Assembly: GCF_002943715.1 (NCBI RefSeq)
Contig: NZ_MQUA01000013.1
Location: 2,225,001-2,289,000 of the forward strand
Reading direction: 5' to 3'
Length of the DNA stretch: 64,000 bases
From: Polaribacter filamentus
GTDB taxonomy: Bacteria > Bacteroidota > Bacteroidia > Flavobacteriales > Flavobacteriaceae
Shown here in pieces: positions 17,267 to 26,551 of this stretch. A model generated the notes under the pieces. It was given only the letters and a program-made list of their open reading frames with translations, was not told the DNA's origin and did no database searches. The position numbers and the translations under genes are program-made. How positions within the stretch are numbered: the stretch's first letter is position 1; each line of letters starts with the position of its first letter.

Positions 17267-18134
17267 AGTTTTCTTTAATTTTTAAAATAGTCTGATCTAA
17301 AGATATTGAATCTCTTTTATATTTTTTTTGATAAAAATCAGAATCAAGAGATTGATCATTTGATCTTTTAGCTCGACCTTCAAAGGAAGATATTAATCTT
17401 TTAAATAGATTTTCAGTAGATATATTAAGTGTTTTCAATAACTTACTTCCAAAATCAAACTTAGTACATAATTCACCTCCTATATGAATTGTTTCAGAAT
17501 TAATATTGTCTGTATTTATTAAAAAATTTATTTCATCTACTAAATCCCATATGGATATTGGTGTAAATAAAACATCAGTAAACAATCCTAATTTTTTATT
17601 TTCTAGTGCAGTATTAATTATCCATTCAACGAATCCTATTCTGTTTTTATTTATATTAAGACCGACTATAGTGGTTCTTATGATAGTATATTGTCTATCT
17701 TGAGAATTATTAAGAAAAAATTCTCCTAACTCTTTTGATTTTCCATAAATGTTTTCAGGAAAAACAGAATGAACCTCTTTTGCCATATGCAATGACGATG
17801 AAAAAACTGCATCGGTAGATATATAAATTATCTTAGTAGTTGTATTGGTTGCATTTAAAATTTTATGAACAGAAACACCATTCACATCGATTGCTTTTAA
17901 ACAGTTTTCTTGACAATAATTACCATTGGTTATAGCTGCACAGTGAATAATTAACTCTGGCTGGGACCAATCTATCAGCTCTTTATATGATTCATTTGAT
18001 AAGTCAAATACTTTATAATCTATCGGTAATGTAATATCTGAATTACCCGTCCCGTAAACCTTGTGATTTCTTGAAAGCTCAATTGCTAAAGTAGAACCTA
18101 ACATACCTGATGCTCCAGTTACCAATATTCTCAT
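17253..18134 (-). CDS. RmlD-like NAD(P)-dependent sugar reductase/epimerase
   Basis: This 293-residue short-chain dehydrogenase belongs to the dTDP-4-dehydrorhamnose reductase (RmlD) branch. It has VTGASGMLGS at residues 5-14, an ISTDAVFSS strand and the catalytic YGKSK (Tyr-x3-Lys). It overlaps the neuB-type gene by 14 bp and follows the CMP-sugar synthetase gene by a few bases. In this context it would modify a nucleotide sugar or free sugar feeding the nonulosonic-acid pathway, but such a reductase is not part of the standard pseudaminic set, so its exact step is open. Confidence 0.8.
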   Translation of the reverse strand: MRILVTGASGMLGSTLAIELSRNHKVYGTGNSDITLPIDYKVFDLSNESYKELIDWSQPELIIHCAAITNGNYCQENCLKAIDVNGVSVHKILNATNTTTKIIYISTDAVFSSSLHMAKEVHSVFPENIYGKSKELGEFFLNNSQDRQYTIIRTTIVGLNINKNRIGFVEWIINTALENKKLGLFTDVLFTPISIWDLVDEINFLINTDNINSETIHIGGELCTKFDFGSKLLKTLNISTENLFKRLISSFEGRAKRSNDQSLDSDFYQKKYKRDSISLDQTILKIKENYEHN

Positions 18135-18138
18135 ACTA

Positions 18139-18827
18139 TTAATCGTTAATTATTTTGTATTTTAATTCAGCAAGTTGCCAATCGACTAAATTATCAATAT
18201 CCTGAGCTTCCATTTCAGAAACTTCCATATAACCTGTAAATTCTGTTATTAATTTTTGTTTAGAGACTAAATTATTAACATTAAAACTATAAAATTGACC
18301 AGCATCATGAAAAGAATTTTCTAAATCTTGGGATCGAGTAGTTAAATGTTCAGGTTGAACCATTTCTATTAATCCTTTATCATTTAATCTAACAGCTCTC
18401 TGAATTGGAAAACCATATTTAATAATTGGAAAAACACAATCTAAATTATTTTTTTCAACAAATAAAAACTTTCTTTTAATTTTTCTTTTGATAATAAAGG
18501 AGTGCACGGATAAATACAGGATGCATATTCAAACTTTCTTCCAAGCTTTTCATACGAAAAAATCACTTCTTTAATAACATCAATTGTAGTTGCAGAATCG
18601 CCAGAATTTTTTTCACTTCTTTTAAAGGGAACTTTTGCACCATAACTTATTGCTATCTCAGCAATCTCTTCATCATCAGTCGACACCATAATCTCATCAA
18701 AAAGTTGAGAATTAATGGCGTTTTCAATTGCATATGCTATTATTGGTTTTCCTAAGAAATATTTTATATTTTTCCTAGGAATTCTTTTACTACCTCCTCT
18801 TGCTGGTATTATTGCTAATTTAGACAT
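18139..18827 (-). pseudogene. pseF: CMP-nonulosonate cytidylyltransferase (NeuA/PseF), frameshifted
   Basis: The 5' frame (18441-18827) starts MSKLAIIPARGGSKRIPRKN, the nucleotide-binding signature of CMP-sialate synthetases, and continues to CTPLLSKEKLKESFYLLKK. One extra A in the seven-base run at 18449-18455 joins it to NNLDCVFPIIKYGFPIQRA in the frame 18139-18507, giving about 229 residues. The C-terminal part retains HDAGQFYSF and the acidic EAQDIDN. The enzyme would activate the NeuB product as a CMP-sugar. It begins 2 bp after the pseB-like gene, in the order expected for a nonulosonate operon. Confidence 0.8.
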
Positions 18828-18829
18828 TA

Positions 18830-19861
18830 TTAAATCTGAAAATTAGGATCTACATGTACTTTAACTAATTCCCTTAATGAATCTATTGTTTCCCAATCCA
18901 AATTATTACCAGAGTTATAAGAAAACCCGTCAGCTACATCAACTCCATTAAAAGCTTTTTTGTAATCATCTTTAGAATATCGTGAGTAAGGGGATTTTTG
19001 AGGCAAAATAGCATAATATTTCCCTAAGTCAACTGTATTATACGAATCTGAGGCAGTTATCATTTCCTCATGCAATTTTTCTCCAGGTCTTATTCCTACT
19101 ACCTTTTGCTCAAGTTCAGGAGCAATTGCAGTTGCTACATCGGAAATCTTGTAAGAAGGGATTTTTGGAACAAAAACTTCTCCTCCCCAGGCTTTTTCAA
19201 TCGCGTAGAACACCATTTCACAACCATCTTGTAAAGAAATATTAAATCGTGTCATTTGATCGTCAGTAATTGGCAGAAATTTTTCTCCTTTTTTCTTTTT
19301 ATTCAAGAAAAATGGCATAACAGATCCATTAGACCCCATAACATTTCCATATCTAACAACAGAAAAACGCACATCTCTTTTTCCCTTAATATTATTTGCT
19401 GCTATAAATAATTTATCAGAAGCTAATTTTGTAGCACCGTATAGATTAATTGGAGCCGCTGCTTTATCTGTTGACAGTGCTACAACTTCACTAACACCAG
19501 AATCTAATGCTGCATCGATAACATTTTCTGCACCATTAATATTTGTTTTCACGCATTCCATAGGGTTGTATTCTGCTAAATGAACATGTTTCATAGCTGC
19601 TGCATGAATTACAACATCAATCCCTTCGAAAGCTCTTTTTAACCTTTCTTTATCTCTTACATCTCCAATAAAATATCTCATTGCAGGATATTTATCTTCA
19701 GGAAACTCTTGAGCCATTTGAAAATGCTTCTGCTCGTCTCTGGACAAAATTACTAACTTCTTCACCTCTGGATTTCTGTCAAGAATTAATCTAGTGAACA
19801 TTTTACCAAAAGAACCTGTCCCTCCAGTTATTAAAATTGATTTACCGTTTAAATTTAACAT
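18830..19861 (-). CDS. pseB: UDP-GlcNAc 4,6-dehydratase, inverting (PseB-like)
   Basis: The 343-residue protein has GGTGSFGK (13-20), HAAAMKHVHLAEYNP and STDKAAAPINLYGATK with the YxxxK pair, the set typical of PseB/FlaA1. PseB makes UDP-2-acetamido-2,6-dideoxy-L-arabino-hexos-4-ulose from UDP-GlcNAc, the first step toward pseudaminic acid. The CMP-sugar synthetase, a reductase, the NeuB-type synthase and an acetyltransferase follow without gaps. A PseC-type aminotransferase and a PseG hydrolase do not follow it, so the pathway either uses the aminotransferase at 7196-8410 or differs from the standard one. Confidence 0.87.
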   Translation of the reverse strand: MLNLNGKSILITGGTGSFGKMFTRLILDRNPEVKKLVILSRDEQKHFQMAQEFPEDKYPAMRYFIGDVRDKERLKRAFEGIDVVIHAAAMKHVHLAEYNPMECVKTNINGAENVIDAALDSGVSEVVALSTDKAAAPINLYGATKLASDKLFIAANNIKGKRDVRFSVVRYGNVMGSNGSVMPFFLNKKKKGEKFLPITDDQMTRFNISLQDGCEMVFYAIEKAWGGEVFVPKIPSYKISDVATAIAPELEQKVVGIRPGEKLHEEMITASDSYNTVDLGKYYAILPQKSPYSRYSKDDYKKAFNGVDVADGFSYNSGNNLDWETIDSLRELVKVHVDPNFQI

Positions 19862-19921
19862 TTTAGTCTATTTATTATATTTAAAATTTTAAAGAACTAT
19901 TTATTCTCTCAAAACTTTTTT

Positions 19922-20082
19922 TTAATTATTGTATTTGTACCAGTTAATAAATTTTTGAATCTCAGATTTAATATTCGTATCTAGAGTGCATCCATAATTA
20001 TCTATTAGATTACGAATCTCTGCAAAACAAGTTCATGAGACGAGCCCAACATATCCGGACCCTATAACTGTAATATTAATTT
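19922..20082 (-). pseudogene. In-frame fusion of a ugd 5' remnant and an epimerase 3' remnant
   Basis: The minus strand reads INITVIGSGYVGLVS, a TGA stop, then TCFAEI, the first 22 residues of a UDP-glucose dehydrogenase. Without any frame change it runs on into a peptide ending IQKFINWYKYNN and TAA at 19922-19924, the C-terminal tail pattern of NAD-dependent sugar epimerases. About 160 bp thus preserve the start of one gene and the end of another, the footprint of a deletion between neighbouring nucleotide-sugar genes. Confidence 0.65.
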
Positions 20083-20083
20083 C

Positions 20084-20500
20084 TTATTTATCTTCTCCTT
20101 GTTTGACTTGTTTTCTAAGTCCACTCGAAGAGAACCGATGATCTCTCGAGTTGTAATAGATCTCTATTCCTTTTTCTTCGCAATAGTCTCTTCCTGTATA
20201 ATTTTTTTCTTTATACTCTTCTCCAATGATGCGTATATCAAGCTTAAAAGAGCGTAAAACATCTTCTAAATCTTGCTCAGATACATAAGGGACAATTTCA
20301 TCTACATGCTTGGATCCTTTAAGCTGAATATAACGTTCGATAATAGACTGTGATGGCCCATTTTTCTCAGAGCGATCAATCGAAGGATCTAACTGCAAGC
20401 CTACGATTAAATAATCACACTGGCGTTTTGCTTCTTCTAACATCTTTACATGACCCGCATGAAATAAGTCAAAAGTTGAAAAGGTAATTCCTACTTTCAT
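20084..20500 (-). CDS. TagD-like cytidylyltransferase, paralogue 1
   Basis: A 138-residue nucleotidyltransferase of the TagD/RfaE-C type. GITFSTFDLFHAGH carries the HxGH nucleotide-binding motif and RFSSSGLR is the C-terminal signature near the triphosphate. TagD makes CDP-glycerol; related enzymes make other CDP- or ADP-activated alcohols. Two close paralogues lie at 35207-35614 and 55975-56406, each next to a piece of a UDP-glucose dehydrogenase gene. This one lies directly upstream of such a piece in transcription order. The substrate is unknown. Confidence 0.83.
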   Translation of the reverse strand: MKVGITFSTFDLFHAGHVKMLEEAKRQCDYLIVGLQLDPSIDRSEKNGPSQSIIERYIQLKGSKHVDEIVPYVSEQDLEDVLRSFKLDIRIIGEEYKEKNYTGRDYCEEKGIEIYYNSRDHRFSSSGLRKQVKQGEDK

Positions 20501-20519
20501 AAATTTATTTATTATTTAA

Positions 20520-21803
20520 TTACAAGCTCCCATCTGCTAAATTCTTGTTTAAAAAATTCTTTACATCATAAATAATAGAATTTTCTTTTTTTAATGTTAA
20601 AAAATCAATTTCATTGAATTTAGTATGTGAAACGGTAAGTACTATTGCGTCAAATTTTTCTTTTGGCAATGATTTTATAGATTTTAAATCATACTCAAAC
20701 ATTACTTCTTCTTCATTTGCCAATGGGTCATGAATAGTTAAATCTGTACCATAGTCCTTTAATGCGTTCACTAAATCTACAACCTTAGTATTTCTTACAT
20801 CTGGGCAGTTTTCTTTGAATGTAATACCTAATATCAGTACTTTAGCCCCATTAACAGGTATGTTTTTCTTAATCATACATTTAACAATTTCGGAAGCTAC
20901 ATAGTCTCCCATCCCATCATTTAAACGTCGTCCTGCTAGAATTATTTCAGGATGATATCCATTTTCTTGAGCTTTTTGAGCTAAATAATAGGGATCAACC
21001 CCAATACAATGACCACCAACTAAACCTGGTTTAAATGGAAGGAAATTCCATTTTGTTCCAGCTGCTTTCAATACGTCATGCGTATTGATATCTAAAATAT
21101 TAAAAATCTTTGCTAATTCATTCACAAATGCAATATTAATATCTCGCTGAGAGTTCTCAATTACTTTGGAGGCTTCCGCTACTTTTATTGTTGGCGCCAA
21201 ATGAGTCCCTGCTGTGATAACTGATTTATATAAGTTATCTACCTTCAAGCCTATCTCTAGTGTTGAACCAGAAGTAACTTTTAATATTTTCTCAACCGTA
21301 TGCTCTTTATCCCCTGGATTAATTCTCTCTGGAGAATAACCCGCATAAAAATCGGTATTGAATTTAAGACCAGAGACTTTCTCTAATACAGGAACACAAT
21401 CTTCTTCTGTAGCTCCTGGGTATACAGTTGACTCGTAAATTACAATATCTCCTTTTTTTAGAACAGATCCTACTGTCTCACTCGCTTTGATTAAGGGTGT
21501 TAAAACAGGCCTATTGTTTTTATCAACAGGTGTTGGTACTGTTATAATGTAGTAATTACAATCCTTAATTTTATCCGATTGATTGGTACAAAACAATCCA
21601 TTTGAATCGGAGTTTTCATCAACCAATACAGATTGTAATGTTTTGCTGTCGACCTCTAGGGTCGAATCAACACCAGTCATTAATTCAGATATTCTATCGG
21701 TATTGATGTCAAATCCAACTACTGAATATTTAGTTGCAAAGAGTCTTGCTAATGGTAAGCCTACATATCCTAAACCAATGATTGCTATTTTATCTTTTCT
21801 CAT
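20520..21803 (-). CDS. UDP-HexNAc 6-dehydrogenase (TviB/WbpO-like)
   Basis: This 427-residue enzyme oxidises C6 of a UDP-N-acetylhexosamine twice to the uronic acid. It has [15 protein letters not shown] near the N terminus, [14 protein letters not shown], a central [13 protein letters not shown] with the catalytic cysteine, and [15 protein letters not shown] in the C-terminal domain. It lies 4 bp after a WbpP-like 4-epimerase gene, so UDP-GalNAcA is the likely product of the pair. A second enzyme of the same type is encoded at 37362-38639. Confidence 0.88.
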   Translation of the reverse strand: MRKDKIAIIGLGYVGLPLARLFATKYSVVGFDINTDRISELMTGVDSTLEVDSKTLQSVLVDENSDSNGLFCTNQSDKIKDCNYYIITVPTPVDKNNRPVLTPLIKASETVGSVLKKGDIVIYESTVYPGATEEDCVPVLEKVSGLKFNTDFYAGYSPERINPGDKEHTVEKILKVTSGSTLEIGLKVDNLYKSVITAGTHLAPTIKVAEASKVIENSQRDINIAFVNELAKIFNILDINTHDVLKAAGTKWNFLPFKPGLVGGHCIGVDPYYLAQKAQENGYHPEIILAGRRLNDGMGDYVASEIVKCMIKKNIPVNGAKVLILGITFKENCPDVRNTKVVDLVNALKDYGTDLTIHDPLANEEEVMFEYDLKSIKSLPKEKFDAIVLTVSHTKFNEIDFLTLKKENSIIYDVKNFLNKNLADGSL

Positions 21804-21807
21804 TTTT

Positions 21808-22791
21808 TTATAAATTTTGCCAATACCATTTCACAGCCTCTTTGAGTCCTTTTTGTAAACTAAACTGTGGGTTATAATTTAGGTTTTCTTTTGCTTTATC
21901 TACACTTGCGTGAGAATGAGGGATGTCACCTGCTCTATTTGGTCCGTAAATAACGGCTACGTTTGAAATATTGTCATCAAATTCAGATAAATACTCCTTA
22001 AGGTACCCCATTAAATCATTCAACGTATTACGATCTCCATAGGCTACATTATAAACAGTATTAAGCGCTTTTTCATTGGTTGTGACTAAACTCAATAAAT
22101 TAGCCTGTATCACATTATCAATGTATGTAAAATCTCTTGAATAATTTCCATCGCCATTAATCACTGGAGATTCTCCATTCATTAATTGGCTAACAAATTT
22201 TGGAATTACTGCTGCATAAGCTCCATTTGGATCTTGCTTTCTACCGAAGACATTGAAATATCGCAAGCCTATGGTCTCTAAACCATAAGTTTTCGAAAAA
22301 ATATCTGCATATAACTCGTTTACATATTTTGTAATAGCATAGGGTGATAAAGGTTTTCCGATAATGTCCTCAACTTTTGGCATTGATTTTGAATCACCAT
22401 AGGTAGACGAACTCGCTGCAAATACAAATCTTTTCACGCCATTATCTCTTGACGCTACCAGCATATTTAAAAAACCACTCACATTCACATCATTGGAAGT
22501 GATTGGATCTTTAATCGATCTTGGAACCGATCCTAGTGCCGCTTGATGCAAAACATAATCTACATCTTTAGTAGCTTTTAAACAATCATCTAGTTTTCTT
22601 ATATCTCCTTCAATTAGGGTGAAATTAGTATCCTTCAATAGCTTTTCTAAATTCTCTCTTTTACCGGTGGCAAAATTGTCAAGACAAACGACTTTGTTTC
22701 CTTTTTCAAGTAAAGCCTCGCATAAATTTGATCCAATAAAACCCGCACCTCCAGTAACTAGAATTGTTTTATTACTTAATTCAATATTCAT
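21808..22791 (-). CDS. UDP-GlcNAc 4-epimerase (WbpP/TviC-like)
   Basis: The 327-residue extended SDR has [14 protein letters not shown] (13-26), [12 protein letters not shown], the catalytic SSSTYGDS and YAITKYVNE (YxxxK). ALGSVPRS is a phrase I associate with WbpP/TviC-type epimerases that interconvert UDP-GlcNAc and UDP-GalNAc. It is immediately upstream of the 6-dehydrogenase, as in the Vi-antigen and WbpO/WbpP pairs, supporting synthesis of UDP-GalNAcA. The length is normal. A small hairpin (GACTACC/GGTAGTC) follows gmd in the 50-bp gap before this gene. Confidence 0.87.
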   Translation of the reverse strand: MNIELSNKTILVTGGAGFIGSNLCEALLEKGNKVVCLDNFATGKRENLEKLLKDTNFTLIEGDIRKLDDCLKATKDVDYVLHQAALGSVPRSIKDPITSNDVNVSGFLNMLVASRDNGVKRFVFAASSSTYGDSKSMPKVEDIIGKPLSPYAITKYVNELYADIFSKTYGLETIGLRYFNVFGRKQDPNGAYAAVIPKFVSQLMNGESPVINGDGNYSRDFTYIDNVIQANLLSLVTTNEKALNTVYNVAYGDRNTLNDLMGYLKEYLSEFDDNISNVAVIYGPNRAGDIPHSHASVDKAKENLNYNPQFSLQKGLKEAVKWYWQNL

Positions 22792-22811
22792 TTAACTATT
22801 TTTATTTTTTC

Positions 22812-22828
22812 TCGACTACCACCGGTAG
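22812..22828. repeat. Small intercistronic hairpin
   Basis: GACTACCACCGGTAGTC forms a 7-bp stem with a 3-nt loop in the gap between gmd and the epimerase gene. Related CTAC/GTAG hairpins lie at about 25877-25893 and 25989-26006, on either side of the gap between fcl and the NusG-like gene. Confidence 0.5.
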
Positions 22829-22844
22829 TCTGTTTTTAATTTTA

Positions 22845-24023
22845 TTATTCTAAATTTTTACTCGCGTGGTAACCACCAGCTTTCAAATACTGTTCTTTTT
22901 GCATCAAGTTCACATCGCATTGCATCATGTCTTTTACCAACGACGCCAAATCATGTTCTGCTACCCATCCTAATTTTTCTTTTGCCTTGGTAGGGTCTCC
23001 AATTAATAAATCTACTTCCGTAGGTCGGAAATATTTAGGGTCAACGGATAGCACTACTTTACCAATTGTTGGGAGTTTTTCGTTGTTCGTTGTTCGTTGA
23101 TCGCTGTTGGGGTTAAGAATACTTTGGTATTTTTCTTGGTTTATACTATCTATAAGACCCACTTCATTAACACCTTCTCCTTCAAAACGAAGTGTAATAC
23201 CAATTTCTGCAAAACTCATTCTTACAAACGCTCTCACAGTAGTGGTCTTTCCTGTAGCAATTACCCAATCTTCAGGCGCTTCTGCTTGGAGAATCATCCA
23301 CATCATCCGCACATAATCTTTGGCATGGCCCCAATCTCTTTTGGCATCTAAATTCCCTAAATAAAATTTATCCTGCAGCCCCAGAGCAATTCTAGCAGTC
23401 GCGCGTGTAATTTTACGTGTTACAAAAGTTTCTCCTCTTCTAGGGGATTCATGATTGAATAAAATACCGTTACATGCAAACATATTATAGGCTTCTCTAT
23501 AGTTTTTAGTGATCCAAAAGCCATAGATTTTTGCAACGCCGTATGGCGATCTTGGATGAAAAGGTGAATTTTCATCATAAAATCCTTTTTCATTTTTATT
23601 TTCTGGCATCCCTCCATACAATTCAGAAGTAGAAGCTTGGTAGATTCTCGTTTTCTTTTCTAACCCCAATAAGCGAACCGCCTCTAGAATACGTAGAGTC
23701 CCTAATCCGTCTACATTCCCAACATATTCTGGAGTATCGAAAGACACCTTCACATGAGACATAGCTCCTAAATTGTAGATTTCATCGGGCTGACATTCTT
23801 TTATAATACGCGTCAGATTCATCGCATCTGATAAGTCTCCATAATGTAATTTTAACCGTTGATTCGGGTCATGCGGATCTTGATATAAATGATCAATACG
23901 ATCGGTATTTAATGAAGAAGACCTTCTTTTGATACCGTGCACCTCATACCCCTTTTCTAACAATAGTTCTGCTAAATAGGAACCATCCTGTCCTGTAATT
24001 CCGGTGATTAGTGCTACTTTCAT
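22845..24023 (-). CDS. gmd: GDP-mannose 4,6-dehydratase
   Basis: At 392 residues this is Gmd, which turns GDP-D-mannose into the 4-keto-6-deoxy intermediate of GDP-L-fucose. [15 protein letters not shown] (7-21), the STSELYGG active-site strand, YGVAKIYG and [15 protein letters not shown] are all present. A stretch of about 20 residues near 298-318, around [15 protein letters not shown], is not part of other Gmd proteins I know. It is encoded by a cgttgttcg-type repeat (about 23078-23106) like the array at 37.0-37.35 kb, inserted in frame. The partner fcl lies upstream, separated by a four-helix-bundle gene and a repeat tract. Confidence 0.92.
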   Translation of the reverse strand: MKVALITGITGQDGSYLAELLLEKGYEVHGIKRRSSSLNTDRIDHLYQDPHDPNQRLKLHYGDLSDAMNLTRIIKECQPDEIYNLGAMSHVKVSFDTPEYVGNVDGLGTLRILEAVRLLGLEKKTRIYQASTSELYGGMPENKNEKGFYDENSPFHPRSPYGVAKIYGFWITKNYREAYNMFACNGILFNHESPRRGETFVTRKITRATARIALGLQDKFYLGNLDAKRDWGHAKDYVRMMWMILQAEAPEDWVIATGKTTTVRAFVRMSFAEIGITLRFEGEGVNEVGLIDSINQEKYQSILNPNSDQRTTNNEKLPTIGKVVLSVDPKYFRPTEVDLLIGDPTKAKEKLGWVAEHDLASLVKDMMQCDVNLMQKEQYLKAGGYHASKNLE

Positions 24024-24039
24024 ATTTTTTATTTTTAAA

Positions 24040-24098
24040 AAATAAACTTTAACAATGACTTTGACGTTGACTTTGTTTTCGTCTTCGTTTTTTTTGCC
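24040..24098. repeat. Short tract of gtcttcgtc-type repeat
   Basis: The gap between gmd and the four-helix-bundle gene contains tgactttgacgttgactttg and cttcgtcttcg words of the same kind as the longer array at 24466-24905. The small gene is thus bracketed by related repeats. Confidence 0.5.
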
Positions 24099-24452
24099 TT
24101 AGTTTAATACTTTTCTTCTTAGTGCGTATATTCTTTTCTGTAAACTAGTTAGCTTCAAAATGCTTTCCTCTAAATGAGATACTGATAGGTACTTTCTTCT
24201 TTCAGCAATAATTAACTGTGTTTCTAGTTCAAATGCCGAACCTAGTGCTATTTCTAAAAATAGAGCAAAGTCCTTTTCTGAATTTCGAGATGCTCCTTCT
24301 GCAATATTTGAAGGAATTGAAACCGCAGATCGTGCTATCTGAGAACTCAATCCATATTTTTCGGTGTTAGGAAAAGTTTCTACAAAGGTATAAACGTCAT
24401 TAACAAGCGCCATACTATCTGTCCAAATATCATATTTTCTAAAATCTCTCAA
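24099..24452 (-). CDS. Four-helix bundle protein (S23/IVP family)
   Basis: The 117-residue protein matches the four-helix-bundle family first seen in 23S rRNA intervening sequences. It starts FRKYDIWTDSMALVNDVY and contains LSSQIARSAVSIPSNIAEG, the family hallmark, followed by FLEIALGSAFELETQL. The function is unknown. In Bacteroidetes these genes are often lone insertions in polysaccharide loci, and here it separates gmd from fcl. It is flanked on both sides by gtcttcgtc-type repeats, which supports its being a separate mobile or inserted unit. Confidence 0.88.
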   Translation of the reverse strand: MRDFRKYDIWTDSMALVNDVYTFVETFPNTEKYGLSSQIARSAVSIPSNIAEGASRNSEKDFALFLEIALGSAFELETQLIIAERRKYLSVSHLEESILKLTSLQKRIYALRRKVLN

Positions 24453-24465
24453 TATTTCTTAGTTT

Positions 24466-24905
24466 TCGTATTTTTTTACTAACTATGACTTGGAATTAGA
24501 CAATGACTTCATTTCCTTACGAATCAAGTCTTCGTCTTAGTCTTTGCCTTCGTCTTAGTCTTTGCCTTAGTCTAAGTTTTTGCCTTCGTCTTTTTTACTA
24601 ACTATGACTTGGAATTAGACAATGACTTCATTTCCTTACGAATCAAGTCTTCGTCTTAGTCTTTGCCTTCGTCTTAGTCTAAGTTTTTGCCTTCGTCTTT
24701 TTTACTAACTATGACTTGAACTTAGACGATGACTTCATTTCCTTACGAATCAAGTCTTCGTTTTAGTCTTTGTCTTCGTCTTAGTCTTTGCCTTCGTCTT
24801 TTTTCTAAACTTAGACTTTGACTTTGACAATGGCTTCATTTCCTTACGAATCAAGTCTTCGTTTTAGTCTTTGTCAAAGTCTTAGTCTTCGTCTTTGTCT
24901 TCGTC
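24466..24905. repeat. Tandem array of ~100-120 bp units rich in cttagtctt words
   Basis: Units begin near 24471, 24591, 24699 and 24799 with TTTTTTACTAACTATGACTT or a variant, share GACTTCATTTCCTTACGAAT, and end in variable numbers of cttcgtcttagtc and tttgcc words. No reading frame is conserved. The array separates the four-helix-bundle gene from fcl. Confidence 0.8.
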
Positions 24906-25861
24906 TACCCTAACTTTACTTCTTTTATTCCATCTATATTCTCCAAAAACCAAGCATACGTCTGCTCAATTCCTTCTTCTAACTCTGTTGTATATTGCCA
25001 CCCAAGTTCTTTCATTTTGGAAACATCCATTAGTTTTCTTGGCGTACCATCTGGTTTACTGGCATCCCAAAGAATATTTCCTTGATGACCAGTTATTTTT
25101 TTTATGGTTTCAGCCAGTTCTTTAATGGTAATATCTTTTCCTGTACCTATATTGTATAAGTATTCTGGTAAATTATTTTCTAATGCATAGACCACCGCTT
25201 CTGCCATGTCATCTACAAACAAAAACTCTCGCATCGGAGTTCCGCTTCCCCAAAGCGTTACGTCTGCATGGTTATTTATTTTAGCCTCATGAAATTTACG
25301 AAGCATCGCTGGCAATACATGCGAGGATTGCAAGTCAAAATTATCAAAAGAACCATACAGGTTCGTAGGCATTAAACTCACATACTCTTTGTTATATTGT
25401 TTGCGTATTGCTTGGCAGGCTTTTACTCCAGTAATTTTTGCAATGGCATACCATTCATTAGTCGGTTCTAAAGAATCTGTGAGTAGGTATTCTTCTTTTA
25501 GCGGCTGTGGCGCAAACTTCGGGTAGATACAAGAACTCCCTAAAAAAATAAATTTTTCGATACCCGCCTTGTGAGCACCATCTATTAAATTGTTCTGAAT
25601 TTGCATGTTCTCCATTAAAAAAGGATAAGGAAAATCTTTATTGGCAAGGATGCCCCCAACTTTTGCTGCGGCATCGATGACTACTTCGGGTTGTTCTTTA
25701 TTGTAGAAATCTAAAACAGCTTGTTGCTTTGTTAAATCAAGTTCTTTACTGGTCTTCCCAATTAGATTTGAATATCCTTTAGCCACTAAAATACGCCAAA
25801 CCGCAGAACCTACCATTCCTCCGTGACCTGCGATATATATTTTAGTTTTTTTAGGGTTCAC
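24905..25861 (-). CDS. fcl: GDP-L-fucose synthase
   Basis: The 318-residue enzyme converts the Gmd product to GDP-L-fucose by epimerisation and reduction. It has IAGHGGMVGSAVWR at residues 10-23, AAAKVGGILANKDFP, LGSSCIYPKFAPQP and the catalytic YAIAKITG, with SLMPTNLYG nearby, all classic for Fcl/WcaG. Length is normal. Its stop codon lies at the edge of the repeat array. With gmd it gives this organism GDP-fucose, a likely component of the exported polymer. Confidence 0.92.
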   Translation of the reverse strand: MNPKKTKIYIAGHGGMVGSAVWRILVAKGYSNLIGKTSKELDLTKQQAVLDFYNKEQPEVVIDAAAKVGGILANKDFPYPFLMENMQIQNNLIDGAHKAGIEKFIFLGSSCIYPKFAPQPLKEEYLLTDSLEPTNEWYAIAKITGVKACQAIRKQYNKEYVSLMPTNLYGSFDNFDLQSSHVLPAMLRKFHEAKINNHADVTLWGSGTPMREFLFVDDMAEAVVYALENNLPEYLYNIGTGKDITIKELAETIKKITGHQGNILWDASKPDGTPRKLMDVSKMKELGWQYTTELEEGIEQTYAWFLENIDGIKEVKLG

Positions 25862-25876
25862 TTTATTATTTTTTTC

Positions 25877-26006
25877 TTGACTACTACGGTAGCCCGTTTT
25901 GTTTGTATTTTTCTTTTTATCAACGTTTTTAAAAGCTTTTTAGGGCTCTTTTAAGCTTCAAAACCTTGGTTTTTTTACGGCTTCGCCAGCACTACCCACA
26001 GTAGTG
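25877..26006. repeat. Two small CTAC/GTAG hairpins in the fcl leader
   Basis: Between the NusG-like gene and fcl, GACTACTACGGTAGCC (about 25877-25893) and CACTACCCACAGTAGTG (about 25990-26006) each form short stems. They resemble the hairpin at 22812-22828. They could act in processing or in antitermination, but no T-run follows them on the transcribed strand. Confidence 0.4.
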
Positions 26007-26034
26007 ATTTTTTTAAATAAAAAAAATCAATTGA

Positions 26035-26499
26035 TTAACTCAATTGAAATGATACAATGGCTCCTGATTTTTGCAACTGGGCCAAACACTTTTTTCCTTT
26101 CACAGAGAGCAATATGGCCTCTTGTTCTAACAAGGGTACTTTTACCGTATCTCCTACTTCCAATTCTTTTGGAGTCGTCTGATAGGTGTTTTCTAAATAA
26201 CATTGCATTGCCAGTACTTCTTGATTCGATACCATGGCACGCTTACCGTGTTCAAATAAATACCGAACCACTCCTGGCACTTCAAATACCTGATCTAGTT
26301 CTTTCTCTTGCAAACTCACCAAGACCATCGATGGTAACAAAGGCACGCGTGTCTTTTTCTTACGATCGGACCATTGACGAACTTCAATCTTACAAGGTGT
26401 ATATGCCTCGATTCCAATTGCCGTAAGACGTTCTAAAACCTTTAACTCGTTTCTAGGTTTTGTAAACAAAACAAACCAATTTTTAGAAATATTTGACAT
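26035..26499 (-). CDS. NusG-like antiterminator of the UpxY type
   Basis: The 154-residue protein starts KNWFVLFTKPRNELKVLERL, the NusG N-terminal domain, and continues EAYTPCKIEVRQWSDRKKK and LLPSMVLVSL. The C-terminal third has a KOW-like EVGDTVKVPLL. UpxY proteins in Bacteroides are locus-specific elongation factors that let polymerase read through long capsule operons. It is placed inside the locus, upstream of about 22 kb of biosynthesis genes, rather than at its first gene. That suggests the genes to its left are its main targets. Confidence 0.85.
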   Translation of the reverse strand: MSNISKNWFVLFTKPRNELKVLERLTAIGIEAYTPCKIEVRQWSDRKKKTRVPLLPSMVLVSLQEKELDQVFEVPGVVRYLFEHGKRAMVSNQEVLAMQCYLENTYQTTPKELEVGDTVKVPLLEQEAILLSVKGKKCLAQLQKSGAIVSFQLS

Positions 26500-26551
26500 G
26501 GTACAAAACTATTAATTTCTTGCAAAACAGACTCCTTTTAATTTGTTTTTT

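Noticed and set aside
24466..24905. Possible CRISPR array or repeat-protein gene
   Set aside because: Units vary in length and word number, have no spacers and no conserved reading frame.
26004..26426. Plus-strand 140-codon open frame
   Set aside because: Antisense to the NusG-like gene, which has clear family motifs.
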